Assembly (NCBI GenBank): GCA_905250125.1
Contig: CAJNOL010000140.1
Location: 62,001-126,000, forward strand
Direction: 5' to 3'
DNA from: Rotaria sordida
Taxonomy: Eukaryota > Rotifera > Eurotatoria > Philodinida > Philodinidae
Length of the DNA: 64,000 nucleotides
The position numbers and the translations under genes are program-made. The notes beneath the pieces were generated by a model, which saw nothing but the letters and a program-made list of their open reading frames with translations, searched no databases and was not told the DNA's origin. Of the stretch, positions 11,098-24,500 are shown in pieces. Position 1 is the stretch's first letter; every line of letters begins with the position of its first letter.

Positions 11098-11102
11098 GTT
11101 CT

Positions 11103-12032
11103 TTAACCTCATCCACCAGCCATTGGTGCACAACCGGGACCTATTTATAAACAAAAAGAAAAAAAGATTAAAATAAATCATTATTAATATTTTTCTTTAC
11201 CTCCACCTGTACCACCAAATCCACCCATGCGTCGTCTTGGTCGTGCATTAGGAGGTCTAAAAGAAAGCATTTTTTTTTAGTGCGTGTTTAATAATTGAAA
11301 AATATTGAACAGTATGCAAAATTTGTCATACATGACTTGTTGAGCATCTATTTCCGTATGGATTCATTCTTTTACAAAAAGAAAAAGAGAAAGTCATGCA
11401 CGCAATCTTACCGATCGAATCGGCCACCTCCACCACCTCCACCACCACCACCACCGCCACCTCTACCACCGCCACCGGTACGATAATCAGTTGATTCCGT
11501 ATTTCTTCCATGTTTAGTCAACGTTGGCTAAAAATAAAATTGTAAATTAGACTTATGTATATATGAAATAAATTTCAACATACATCAACCAATGAACGAA
11601 AACTAAATATAAAAGAACAAAAATAAGTGTTAGCGAAAAGAAAAAATATTTCTTACAATAATATCATAAAATTGATAAATGAAATAATTACATGATAAAG
11701 TCCACTTGGTGTCCATACCGGTCTTTGATCATGAACTGCGCCTAAATAAATAAATATATGCGCATCAAATATTATATTCAAGTAACTTGATCTCTTTGTA
11801 AATTTTAGTTTTTATTTACAGTCTACTGTTAGTCAAGAGAAAAAAAAGAAGACGATGAGAATGTATACCGGAAATAAGACACGATTATAGTGTGACAATT
11901 GATTCTTTTTTTTTTTTTTTTTTTTTTTCTTATTCTCTAATCCGATGATCAATAATGCACAATGACAGATGAAGGTGACAAGAACACGCCTGTTTTTTTT
12001 CTATATTTACCAGTTCTATCGACATAGGCCAT
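11103..12032 (-). CDS. SELENOK: Selenoprotein K (in-frame UGA = selenocysteine)
   Basis: Six exons (12032-12011, 11741-11657, 11602-11584, 11527-11412, 11256-11201, 11140-11103) join in phase to 111 residues including selenocysteine. Order of parts: MAYVDRTGAVHDQRPVW, one membrane helix (YHVIISFINFMILFF), a Gly-rich linker with a run of about a dozen Gly, PRRRMGG, then GPGCAPMAGG-U-G. Human SELENOK ends PMAGGUGR, so TGA at 11111-11109 aligns with selenocysteine and TAA at 11105-11103 is the true stop. The family sits in the ER membrane and supports ER-associated degradation and DHHC6 palmitoylation. It lies 242 bp downstream of the PDIA5-like gene on the same strand. A scan that treats TGA as stop would lose the active residue. 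Confidence 0.88.
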
Positions 12033-12274
12033 TACGTGAATATATGTATATAGAAATTAAATCTAAAAACAATCATCCCAATAAAAATAACACCCTAGAT
12101 AAAAAAAAAAAAAAAAGAAGAAAGAAAAACTAATTATGAGAAGTACAAAACAAAAAAAGAGCAATAACAAATAGTTTCAATAATCGAATAATTAATAAAA
12201 ACTAATATAACAATAAATGTCTTAATCAAATTGGATTGAGATTTTTGTTGGTATTTCAATTCAATTTTTGTTTT

Positions 12275-15200
12275 TTATAATTCAACTTTATCCGTTGAAC
12301 CACTGAAAAAGAAAAAAACGAAATGTAAATTATAAAAATCATCATAAATATATTTACGTTAAATATGTTAAAAGATCTTGTTCACTTCGACCACCATCAT
12401 ACTCTGATGATAATTGACCATTTCTATTTAAATGAATATAAAAGAAAAAATTAAAATTAAGATTAATATACTTACTCGAAGTATAAAACTAAAATGATTA
12501 AAAAAAAAACAAAAAGAAAAAAGGTTAAAATTCTTAATAATAAATATTTAAATTAATAACTTACATGTTGGAAAACCTTTAACTGAATATTTACTACCTA
12601 AATCTCTTTCAGCAGTTGCATCAACAGCACCAATAATAATATCCTAACAAATAGAATCATTAGTATAAGTTGAAATTTTAAAAATCTGAAAATGTTGGTT
12701 TTTTGAATGAACTGAAAAAATTTTTTCAGTTAGTCCTAACAAATATCGATCAGTGACCGTGTTAATTCTTCAAAAGTATCTTGATTTTTATTTTGACATG
12801 ACACTAACAAATGAATCTGAAATTCCTATGTTTATTAACCAATAAAATTTCTATCGATGATTTGCATTAGTTCTACATGCATGAGAAGATCATAATGATA
12901 GAATTCTAGTACTGTATGAATATTTTCTCAATTCCAATTATTCCTTCAATATTGATTTGCTTTTTATATGAAAAAATTACAAATAAAAAAAAACAAACAA
13001 GTCATCATCGATAAGCGAGTTTACATTTGAGTACTATTATATAATACTAGTAGAAATGCGACGGTGATAATAATCATTAGTGGACTGGTTTCAATATGCA
13101 CGTATAAAATAATGGTAAAGACATGATAACACTACAATGATCTTAGATTTATTTCAAGACATGTGCAAACTGTGAGAACTAATCTTTTACTCGGACAAGA
13201 AAATTGAACTGGAGAATTTCTACAAATTTCCTATGGATTTGGATTTCTGGACTCGGAAAATCTGTAGTCTATTTTGATAAAATTCAGCTATGATCTCTTT
13301 GACCGACAGAATCGAAATCAATCTAAGACCACCATAGTTTTATCATGCGTTCATCGTTATTTTATACGTGCATGTCAATACCAGTACAGAAAGCTGTATG
13401 TAAGACTGGAGTAATCGCTCAAGGGAAATCATTCCGATCGTCAGAAACAGCGTATTACTGTATTAGTTTTCACCGTTGCTTCTAATATTTTTGCTTTTTT
13501 ACGAGCTTATGAAAAACGGCAACGTAAAAACATCGTTTTCGCCAATCTGGACGATGCATCGTCACTATTACATTTCTTAATACTACTAAATAAAAAAATA
13601 TAGAGATATGTTCGAGTAGGATTATTCTGTAATTCCATTCTACAACTTCTTAATCGAAAGAACAAACACATCTACTTAAATATAGTACACATCGTGTAAC
13701 ACCCTGAACAAAAGAATATTTAAATGATCATCAATAACTAACAAAGAAAAAAAATTTTAATTGTTTAGTTATTATAATTACCTTATGTGTTGAAGCGAGT
13801 TGAGATGCAACAGATGAAAAAGTAGGTTTTGCTTTTTTACAATGTCCACACCATGGTGCATAGAACATAATTAATGCTTTACGAGATTGACCAATAATTG
13901 AATCAAATGTACTTGATTTAAGTAGATGAACATTTTCATAACCTGGTCCTGAATCTTTCCAAAATTCAATTGGATCAGCTGGTGGTGGTGGTGTAGGTTT
14001 TGGTTTATTTAATTGTTCTTCTGGATTATTCATAAATTCAACGAAAGCTTCTTCCTTAATTAATAGAAATTAATTTTTTTGTTTTGTAAAGAATTTAATT
14101 TGAAATTTTCTATTTACTGTTCTGTCACTTCCGTATTCTGCAATATATTTTCCATAATTAAAATATTTTATTGTTGGATAACCAGGTACTTCATATTCTT
14201 TACATATTGGTCGTTGTTTTGTACAATCAATAGCAGAAAACATAACCTAATCAAACAAAAAACAAAACTAGAAAATTTTTTGTTAATAGTAGAAATTAAT
14301 TTACTTTTGGATTGTCTTTAAATTTTGCTGCAGCACTAGTATATAAAGGTTTGGCTTTTTTACAATGACCACACCCTAATAAAAAATACAAACATATATA
14401 TATATTTATATTATTGTTTATTTTTGTTATTTACATGGTGCATAAAACATGACTAAAGCAGATTTCTTTTTCTTTAAAAGTGTTTTAAAATTTTCTTCAT
14501 TTAAATGAACAACATCTGTTTCTTGTTCAGACCATTCTGGTTCAGGTGGTGGTGGTTCTTTTGGACTGAAGAGAAAAATTTTATTGTATTTTTATTTTTC
14601 TTTTTTATTCAATAAAATAAAAAATAATTTTTCTTACTCTTTTAAAAATGCAACAATTTTGTCAGCTGTTCTTTCATTTGTCTCGAAAGCATATTTTCCA
14701 TCTCTAGATATTAAATAACAAAAAAAAACAACAAATTGTTTACTGAAATAAAATAATTAATATAACAGAGAAGCCCAAAAATTTTTTGCACATTCACTAG
14801 CAACATGCATACGCTTACCTGAAAAATTTCACTGAAAGAATAATTATAAATATACAACACACATTTATTAGCAAATGACAACAAAAAAAGAAAAAAAAAA
14901 AGAATTTAAGCACATGTTTGCTTTTAAACATACTTGTTGGAAATCCTTCGATTTTGTATTGTTTTGATAATTTTGGTGATTTAGTTGAATCGATAGCTGC
15001 GATTATAGCATTACTCTAAATATTAAGAATAAAAAAAAAGGTAATCATTAGAAATCTTGTGTGAAAAAAGTGTTTTTTTTTTGTTTGTTTAACCTGTTGA
15101 TCATGTAAATCAATTGATGCTTTAATTAACTCTGGTTTCAAACTTTTACAATGTCCACACCCTATAAGAGAAAAATTCATAGAAATATTAAAATGAATAG

Positions 15201-18200
15201 ACCTTCATTTCGATTTAGTTGTTAATTAATTGTATCGATATGAAATATCATTAAACTCTGTTGGAAGTTTTTCATAATATCTGTTTTTTTTTAATGCTCA
15301 TATATACTTACAGGTCTAGGACAGTTATCCTTGAACATATTCTATCTTAATTTTTCAACAGATAATGCACAATTATATTAATTCAAATAATAAACTTTAT
15401 CACTTGATTTTCTCATTCATGATTCTTTGCAGTATGGAGTACTGCGTAGTGATACATTCAATAGCTCGGTATTTTCCCTACAACTATGACTAGCTCCAGC
15501 TCTGGAGAGAAGTTTGGTCTAACGTAGTTTTTGCGCTCATGCCTCATAAACATTAGCTAACTACAAGAGCAGGTGTATGTCACAACGTCGTCAGCATGCT
15601 ATCGGACGAGCGATTCGAGACAAACAGCTGTTTGTGATTTGCTCAGGGTCATTTCACGGCTGATCGTATCAAGGTTTGAACATAGTACCTTGTAAGTACG
15701 TGTCAAACTATGTAGTCGTTCAGTCATGTCAGTAGCTGAATATGAGTAAAGACAAAACTTATCCAGTCACACTTCGTGTCGAGCACTCAACCATTGAAGC
15801 CAAAAAAAAACCGAATCTTTCAATAAACGACTACAAAATTTGATTAAAAATTTACGTATAGACACTAACAATCAGTTAAAATATATCGAGCTCTTCTTTT
15901 TTCGTACTTCTATTCGAATAGTTTTCTCGAGTGTTTTCTTAAACGAGAATCTACCCTAGGACGCAAGTGTCCAGCTTCTATACTTACATGGTGCGTAGAA
16001 CATTACTAAAATAGGTGATTGAGCATTTTCAGCAATAAATGTATCGAATGTATCATCATTCAAATGAACAACATAATTAACATTTTCACTATCAGTTGGA
16101 AAGAATTCTGTTGCAGCTTCTTCGGCTGATGGTTCTTTTGGTGGTTGTGGACTAAGAATATAATTTGAATTATTTATTAATTACAATAAATAATTCATCT
16201 TACTCTTTAAGCCATTTTATAATATCATCTTTAGTATGACCACCTGTATAATGAAATTTTTCTTCACCGTTTCTAGAAAAACAAAAAATAAAAACAAAAA
16301 ATATTTCTTAAATGTTTAAATTTTATTTTCAATATTCATACTCAAAATAGATAAGAGTAGGAAATCCAGTTATATTGAATTGTCTACGCATTGGATAATT
16401 TTCAACTTTATCAACATTCATAACAGCTAATTGATATTGACCACGAACTTCAGTAGCAGCTTCAGCATACAAAGGTTTTAATTTTTTACAATATCCACAC
16501 CATGGTGCATAGAAAAAAATTAATAATGGTAATGATTTTTTTAATACACGTTCAAAATCCTAAATTATTTATTTAGAAAAATTTCATTATTTTAATAAAT
16601 TATATTTTTACTTTTGGATTATTTAAATGAAGAATATCACGAGTAAGTTCATCTTCATCCCATGGCATTTCACCTTTCGGATCAAGCATAAAAGTTATCA
16701 TAGACTAAATTAATACATAAATATAATCATTATTAGATAAGTACTGTATTAATACCTTTGCTACATGTGCACGATCATATACTTTATGAAAATCTCCATC
16801 TCTAGAAAATACAAAAAAATTTAATTACAAAATTTAGTCAATTAAGATAATAATAAAAGTATGAAAACAAAAAAGAAGCTATGATTCACAACTTCCAAAG
16901 ATTATTATCCTAAAATTGTTTTGTTCTTAAGATACTGGCAATTGTCTCTACTGTGTGAAATAATTTGATTGGATTGAAAGAATACTTCTGCATTTCAGTA
17001 TGCGATGTTGCCTAGTGACAGATTCATTAGTCCGGTATTTTCTTTACAATTAATGTTAGCTGTAGTTCTAGAGGGAGGAGATTGTTGAGCTTATCACATA
17101 TATTTCACAAAGTTGGGAACATATTATCAAACGAATGATTCGATATAAATGTCTGCTAGTGACTTGTCCACAATCATTCTATGGTTGGTAATACCGAGGT
17201 TTGAACATAATACTTTGTTGATAGGTAACAATATAGTGTAGTCACTCAACCATGATATCATTGAAAAGAAAGTCAATTAAGCCTATTAATATGATGATAA
17301 AATCTTATTATCCTTTTCAATTGACTTATTATCATTTAAAAACATCGAAAATATATTTATATACTTCTTTTTTATAATAAACAATCAAAATAGATTCTGA
17401 TAAAAATATTTTGAAAAATTCATAATGTTTTAAAAGTCATAAAACAAAAATATATCGTAGCATAATCAACAAAAAAAAAGTTCTAGAAGAGAGCAGCTAG
17501 AGCCGATCGGGTTAGTTCCGAATCCGAACTCAGTCGAGCTCAAATTTGAAAACCTTAGACTCGATACGGTCTAGTGATCTAAGCAATGTGCAAGAGGCGC
17601 TAGATACTCAAAATAAACAAACATAAAAACAAGTATCTCATCTCTTCGAAGCGACTATTCAATTATATTATTATCATCTTTATATTTTAGAATTTTGTAA
17701 AAAAACAAAAATGATTACTAACTTAAAATGTCGTAATTCATTATTATTTGTATCACATTTGAATTTTTTACAAAGTTTTTTTCCTTTTCTAGAAAAGATA
17801 ATAGAAACAAAAATCATTTAAAATAAATTTTCTTTTATGTTTTTTTTTTTTAATATTTTTACTCGCAACTAATATAAACAAGTAAACCTAGACCTTTTAT
17901 TTCTGGTTCAACTTGTTTAAATAATTGAAGAACTGGTTTTGCAGTTTTCTCTATATAATAGAAAATATAATCATTATATATTTAGCATTTGAAAAACAAA
18001 AAAACAAAAGAAAATCAATATTTAATTACCATTTGGTGAACAAAGTACAAGAACATTTTTATTTTGTTTTAATAGTCTTCTAAAATCTTTTTCTTCTATT
18101 GGACTTTCATATCCATATATTAAATAAATAACCTAAAGAATAAAATTTTCAATAATAAAAACAATACAAAAAACAAAAAATTTATCTTACAGAAAAAACG

Positions 18201-18226
18201 AGAATAAACGTCCTAATTCTAAGCAT
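12275..18226 (-). CDS. PDIA5: PDIA5-like protein disulfide isomerase with four thioredoxin active sites
   Basis: Twenty-one exons join in phase: 18226-18191, 18132-18030, 17950-17863, 17788-17723, 16801-16756, 16704-16612, 16559-16342, 16272-16204, 16151-15988, 15161-15094, 15015-14934, 14831-14819, 14703-14638, 14565-14435, 14375-14305, 14246-14118, 14054-13782, 12643-12565, 12488-12476, 12423-12358, 12302-12275; 633 residues. A signal peptide starts MLRIRTFILVFS. An inactive N-terminal domain resembling PDIA5 (KKLCKKFKCD) follows. Catalytic motifs are CGYC at 165-168 and CGHC at about 296, 416 and 550. The end is KVEL, a KDEL-like retention signal. Human PDIA5 has three active domains in 519 residues, so one repeat is extra. 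Exons 12 and 19 are both 13 nt, at equivalent repeat positions. Large introns 4, 9 and 17 hold repeats. It would oxidise and isomerise disulfides in the ER lumen. Confidence 0.85.
13080..13390. repeat. Fold-back repeat in PDIA5-like intron 17
   Basis: Left arm about 13083-13165 (ATGCACGTATAAAATAA, ACATGATAACACTA, ATCTTAGAT) and right arm about 13300-13385 (the reverse complement, with TTATTTTATACGTGCAT and TTTTATCATGC) surround a centre of about 135 bp. Sequence from about 13170 to 13420 is also similar to 33030-33290, so this is a dispersed family. Confidence 0.65.
15420..15765 (-). mobile_element. SINE-like repeat, copy 1 (PDIA5-like intron 9)
   Basis: Similar along its length to 16985-17262. 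On the minus strand it starts with ATGACTGAACGACTACATAG (A-box-like), followed about 40 nt later by ATGTTCAAACCTTG (B-box-like). These resemble the split RNA polymerase III promoter of tRNA-derived SINEs. A non-tRNA body of roughly 270 bp follows, running toward lower coordinates. Confidence 0.5.
16985..17262 (-). mobile_element. SINE-like repeat, copy 2 (PDIA5-like intron 4)
   Basis: The minus strand has CATGGTTGAGTGACTACAC (A-box-like), then ATGTTCAAACCTCGGTATTA (B-box-like), with the same order and spacing as copy 1. Shared body blocks include the GACTTGT/CAAATCAC region, CGAATCATTCG/CGAATCGCTCG and AATACCGGACTAATGAATCT. Divergence suggests old insertions. Confidence 0.5.
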
Positions 18227-18506
18227 GACTTTGATGAATAAATTAGATGAGACATGAAAATAGAAAGCCAGCGCATCAATCTGTCCATAAAATAATCACC
18301 AATGAAATTATTTCAAATTCAGCGGCATCTTTATATATTATAAATTGATTAATGATTGGTTTATCTTGTTGGGAATTTTTTTTTCTAATACTAGATTTGT
18401 TTTGTTACTACAACATCTTATTTCGTTTTTTTTTTATTCTTCTATTTACCAATTTCACACATACCACAAAAAAAACAAAAAATTGATTTGAAATTTTGCT
18501 TAAATA
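18227..18506. promoter_or_regulatory. Short shared upstream region of divergent genes
   Basis: 280 bp separate the start codons of the PDIA5-like gene (-) and the first TDRD5-like gene (+). Both promoters must lie here or overlap their 5' UTRs. No clear TATA box stands out from the AT-rich background. Confidence 0.5.
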
Positions 18507-21500
18507 ATGGCTAAAGATACAAGTTCACAAGAGTATCTTAATTTAAAAACTGAATTACGTTCATTATTAATTAGTTCACAACAAGGTTGTGATGAATATC
18601 AGTTAATGAGGGATTATAATGCATATAATGGACGAAAAATTCCCTTTCATGAAATGGGTTATGGAAATTTAATTGAGTTATTAACATCAATGCCTGATGT
18701 TGCACGTATGGATCAAACAAGAAGACCCATAATAATTCATGGTATTGCTGATCAAAGTACAGTTCATATTAAAAAATTTGTTATGGCTCAAAAAAGAAAA
18801 AAACCTTCACGAAATGGACGTGGTGGTATGAATAGAAGTAATTTTAACAATCGAATAACTGGACCATTAATGAGTTCAAGAAATCGACAGGTTTGTTTTT
18901 ATTTGAATTTTTTTGCATAATGAATATGAGAATATAATATTGTTAAATTATAACATGTAGAAATCATTATATGAAAATCGTCGTAATTTTCTTCTAAGAG
19001 TATACACAACAAAATTTTCGGCTCTACTGAGAAAAGACCGGATTTGATATTCTCCTCGTGGCAATGTCGAGCTATCCTTGATCTATGTGTCTAATCATTG
19101 TTGCGTATGACTGTAAATCAAAGTTTGATTTAAGTATTCATTAATCAAAAGTGTTTGACATAAGAGATAGAAATAATGATCTACTGTCGAATAAAAAGAT
19201 GAAATAATGTTCTTTTCATATGAATTTACAATGAAAGTAATATCATAATTATTAAGATAAGTAGGAGAGATTATTGACATAGAAAAATAAACAAAAAAAT
19301 AATGAATATCTTTAAAAATCAAATGAGAATATGTTTTGTTTTTAATAGAAAAGTAGAAATGTTGGTTATTCGAAATTTGAACAAAAATTTTTAAGATAAT
19401 TGGATAAAGTTCATTGAGTCACATTTAAAATTATTCGAACGATTTTTTCATAAGAAAAACTTAGGAAAATTAGAAAAGTCTATAAAAACTGAAATATACC
19501 AAAAAGATTAAGTCTCGATAGCTTTAATATTTGTTTTTACTCATCATATAGTTAAGAAAAATCGATTTTTATCATGAGAACTTTGTTTCTAGATAAAACA
19601 AATTTTCTACCTTAGAATAACCTCAGATTAGATTATTCGAAAAAAAAAACATTGAAAGGATGTCACAACCGAAAATTTGTTTTAAGAGTATCCGCCCTTT
19701 CATGGCCCGAATTTTTTTTTCGTGGCCATTATATAGTCTGAATTATTATCTATCTACTGAGTACATAAAAGAAATGCAAAAACATCTCTCGTTTCTCCAG
19801 CCTAGTACATCCAATCGAGCTGGAACGTTTTTTTCTGTTTAGAAAAAAAAAACATACTTTCTAGCTTGATCGAACATAGACTTTTGGATAAATGGCAGAG
19901 TCGGAGAGGCGTACTCTTAATTATTATTAATCTTCTATAGGTGATTTAGTAGAAATATGATTTGAACTCTTTTATGATTCCCTATAATTAGTAAGAGTAA
20001 GTATATCATGTGTTTTACATTGTAGGGATATAGTAATGGCATTCCATTTCAACCATACAGTCAAATCAAAAGTACCCAGAGAAATTGTTGGGATACAAAT
20101 AATACTCAAAATTTGTCCATACCTCAACATAGCACTAAAATATCTTATTCTTCATTATCTGTGATAAATAATTCCGTCCAAAATCAAAATTTTTCAAATG
20201 GTAATGTGTATATAAAATTAATGAATTATTTTTATTTTGTAAGTTTTTTTTGGTTTTTATTTTATTTTAGGAACTGGTGAATCATTCACTAAAATGACAA
20301 CAACTAAAATAGTTGCATCATTTCCACCGAAACCTAGTCCAACATCATCACCAATATCAATATTAAATTCAATATCAGGATCTATTCGAGCAACACCAAC
20401 AATAGATGATAATTTATCAACCATAGATGATGATATAAACGTTTCAGAAGATGATGAATTAGCTGCTTATGATGCACAACAAGCCGAAGAACATGGAGAG
20501 ACAATAGTTTTTCTTCGAAAACGTATACGACAGGTAAATTTAAATTTAATTTTTTTTTTTTTGTTGTCTAAAAAAAAAATTTTTTTTCTTATTTTTAGTT
20601 GTTACTTAAATATCCATCAGGTGTATGGCTTTCAAGTGTTCATAAACTTTATCAGGTTATTTTTGTTTCTTCTGATCTTTATTTATATGAAAATAATAAT
20701 TGTACGATTTCTTTTTTTTTTTTGCTATAGAAAACTTTCAATGAAACCTTAAATCTTGAGGACTTTAAATTAAAAAATTTAATGGCGTTTTTTGATTGTG
20801 TATCTGATTTTGTTAATTCTGAACGTGATCGATTACCTGATTCAACTGATCGACTTTTCTTACTTAAATCGAAATTTATTGAGGCAACTAAACGAGAACA
20901 ACAAACATGTAATTTTTAGTTTTTTTTTTTTTTTTTGAATTCAATTTTCTATTAATTTAGTTGATCAAATGAAATCAACTATTGTCAATAATAATTCGAA
21001 TACAATGAGTACAAATCAAAATTCATTTAGACATATAACAAATGGAATAAATCGACCATTAGTTGATTTATCATCATTTGTTTCATTTGATTTTCAATAT
21101 GAACAAATGAAATATAATTCAAATGAATCATTCGATGGATTTTTAGGTGATATAGAAAATCCATGGAATATTCATATTGGAAATAAACAATTTATACCAA
21201 AACGTGATCATATGATGACTCAATTACAGTAAGTTTCTTTAAATTTCTATTGTAACATTTCGAATATAAAATAATTATACTAAATCTAATTCTAGCGAAA
21301 CTAGAAAACTATTGACAAAAAAAAAAAAAAGAAAGTGATATCTCCAGAATAGAGTCTATTGGATACAGAATTTTTGAATCCAGGATTCGGTTGATCAGAC
21401 TTTTTCGGAATTGGATAGTCGCCTCGAAGATATTGTATTCAACGGCTAGGATGTGGATGAAGAAAAGAATAGAAACCATATACACACTTCCTTATATTTA

Positions 21501-24500
21501 AAAATAAAGAAAATCTTATTAGTTGAAATTTATCGATATTTTTCCTTTCGACCTTTCTCTATAGTCAATTGTTCAATATATTTTATTTTTTTAATCTAGA
21601 GATCATTATAATCAAATATCAAATGAATCAATATATGTAATCCCATTTGAACAAATACAAATAAATTTATCTTGTGTTTATTATCATGACAATGATACAT
21701 ATTATCGTTCATCAATAATACGAATAGATTCAATGATTAATACTGATATATTAATATTAAAAATTTATCTTGTTGATTATGGTATAATGATCTCTGATAT
21801 ACATTATCATATAAATTCAACAAATTTTAAATTTCTTCATAAAAATTTTTCATTATTACCAACAGAAATTTATGATTGTCGTTTAGCTAATATTCATTAT
21901 CCACATACATCTATTCAATGGCATGATGATGCACGTCAATTTATTTATGATTTTATTCATGGAATAGATTTTTCTGTTCAAATAATAGGTTTTATGGATC
22001 TATTTTATTGTATTTATTTATGGATTGAACAAAAATCAATAAATCAATTACTTATTCAACATGGTTTTGCTATTGAATTTGATGATTCAAATTATTCAAA
22101 TGTAAGAAAAAATCTTTTTTTTGAATAAGATTTATTTATTTATTTATTTTTTACTTATAGTTTCAACCAATTTCATCAAATTTGTATGTAGAAATAATTT
22201 TGAGTTTTTTTATTGAATTTAAAAATTTATTTAGACAAGCAATACCAAGAATTCAATCAAATATAAATAATAATTATATTGATGAACGATTATTATTAAG
22301 ACAACAAGATAATAATATTGAATTTAATATTGAAGAAAATAATTTAAAACATTTTATTATTTCAATTGATCATGCATATTATTTTGTTAAACATCCATTT
22401 ACAAAACGACCTTGTTTACCATGTTTTGAAGTAGCTCGATTATTGAATAAAGATGAAACATTTGTTTCACAATTGGTTAAAAAAAAAAACAAATTATATA
22501 TTCTTCTTGACTAAATTGTTTTTCTTTTTTTTTTTATTTCAATAGAATCTTATTCGAGAAACAGAAGTTTCTCTATCAGAAACACATAGAATATTATTTA
22601 ATGATTTACGTTGTTTATCAGAATCAATTAAATGTCCACATATTCATCGTAATGATGATAAAGCTACAATTAAACTTTATGATCTTAGTTCAATAAAAGA
22701 TTATTTATGTAAAATTAAATTTACAGAAGGTGATATTATTGATGCATTTACTCAAGAATATGATAATTATGAAAGAGCTGGATATTGGAATGAAAAGAAG
22801 GTTTGTTAAATTGAAAATTATTTTTATATGAATTTAAATCCAAATAATAGATTATGAGGATTAGTATTAACTTACAAGAGAAGTTGAGTACAATTGTTTG
22901 GAGTATTACTGCAGAGATACTATATTTGTATGATATTTTCGAATTGAAATTTTGCATAGAGACAGATAATAAGCTAAGGATTCGCACTCTTTTGTTATAG
23001 AAGATCAATTAAAATAACGATCCAAAGACTGAATATTTAGATCTTATGAAAAAAAAAACCCTCACAGAAAACAAAATAAACAGCATAGAATATGTTTACA
23101 AACAAAATGAAGGAATGTTTAAGACGAGAAATAAATAGGATCTAGAATGATTGTAATACAGTAAGCACAATAAATCCTGATCAGCATTGGATCGTTCTTC
23201 ATGCAAAAGAGCAAAAAAGTTAACATAGGATTTTTTTATTCAGCCAAGGATATGTCAACATAGCGTAACACATCTCATAGTGCTTAGCCTTCTCATTCAA
23301 GAGCGTTCTAGATAACAAAAACAGCGAGATCACAACAGATTGGAGAGTCGCCTATCCGTAATATAGTGAAGAGATGTTCAGCTTTCCTTGATAATAAAAG
23401 AATGGATATCACAGCTTCCATGTATTAAGCTCGATCGACCACGGATTGGTACTTATGATCAGAATTTATTCAGCTTTATTTCTATCAGACAGAAAGATTC
23501 AAATTTAGGTACTTGCCACCTTGTAACGGGACTTCTGTAGATTAGAACCTGTCGGATTCAAATTTTTTCGAACCCTACTTTGGCATTCTCCATGAAATTT
23601 TCTAATCAACATTGGATACTCGTCCCGAAGATGTGGCATACTTTTTTTTCTGAATTTTTTGTGTTCAGTGACTAAGAACCCTTCGAATCTAAAATTTTCA
23701 GATCCGTCTAGGTTCGAGATCCTAACCCGATAGGTCTATAGATTCAACTAGAATTACATTCAGATTAAAACTTGAAGAGCAAAATAATAGAAATTTTATT
23801 TGTCGTGAATAAATAACATTTGTCATTATTCTTCAAAGGAATAAAATATTTCATAAATAAAAAAACAAACTTTTATTATTATTATTATTTAGAACCAGTA
23901 TATAAACAATGATAATCTTCAAACTCATCAAGAAGATTTATATCAACGAAAGAATATGTTAAATTTTCGAAAGTACAAAAAAAAAAAAATAAATCTAAAA
24001 ATTCTTTTTTTTTTTTTTTGTAATTAATAAAATTATTTCATATTTAGAGAACAATTGGTTTCATTATCTAAATCTTATCATGATTATTCATCTCAAAATG
24101 AAATACAAGATATTGAACAAAAATTAAAAACTACAAATGAAAAATTATATTCTATGGAAAAAATATTTCCTTCAACAATAAATAATCATTTAATATATCA
24201 AACATCACCATTATTATCATCAAAAATAGAAATAAAATCATCAAATAAAAAAATGCGTGAAACACTTTATCGTATAGCACGTCCAATTGATCAACAATTT
24301 TCATTAGATATTTGTTTTAAACATCAATTTTTAACAAATGAAATATTTAATGATATTAATAATGATGATATTGAAGAACTTTTTCAAGATTTATATCGTA
24401 TAATAAGAAATGTTATTGAATTTTTTACTGTTGAATCTGAAATACTCGATGAAAATAATCATAATTTAATAAATCAAGCACGAAATATTTCATTAAATTT

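Larger units (their letters stand above)
7544..11102. other. Gene-free interval carrying a microRNA cluster
   Basis: No protein-coding exon was found between TRMT10C and SELENOK. The interval holds two miR-2-type hairpins (8470-8545 and 8742-8818), TA tracts near 8428, 8660 and 9985, pyrimidine-rich DNA with CT runs at 9630-9790, purine-rich DNA with GA runs at 10105-10270, and the SELENOK 3' UTR at its right end. Open frames here consist of low-complexity Ser/Phe/Lys runs and do not look like genes. Confidence 0.6.
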
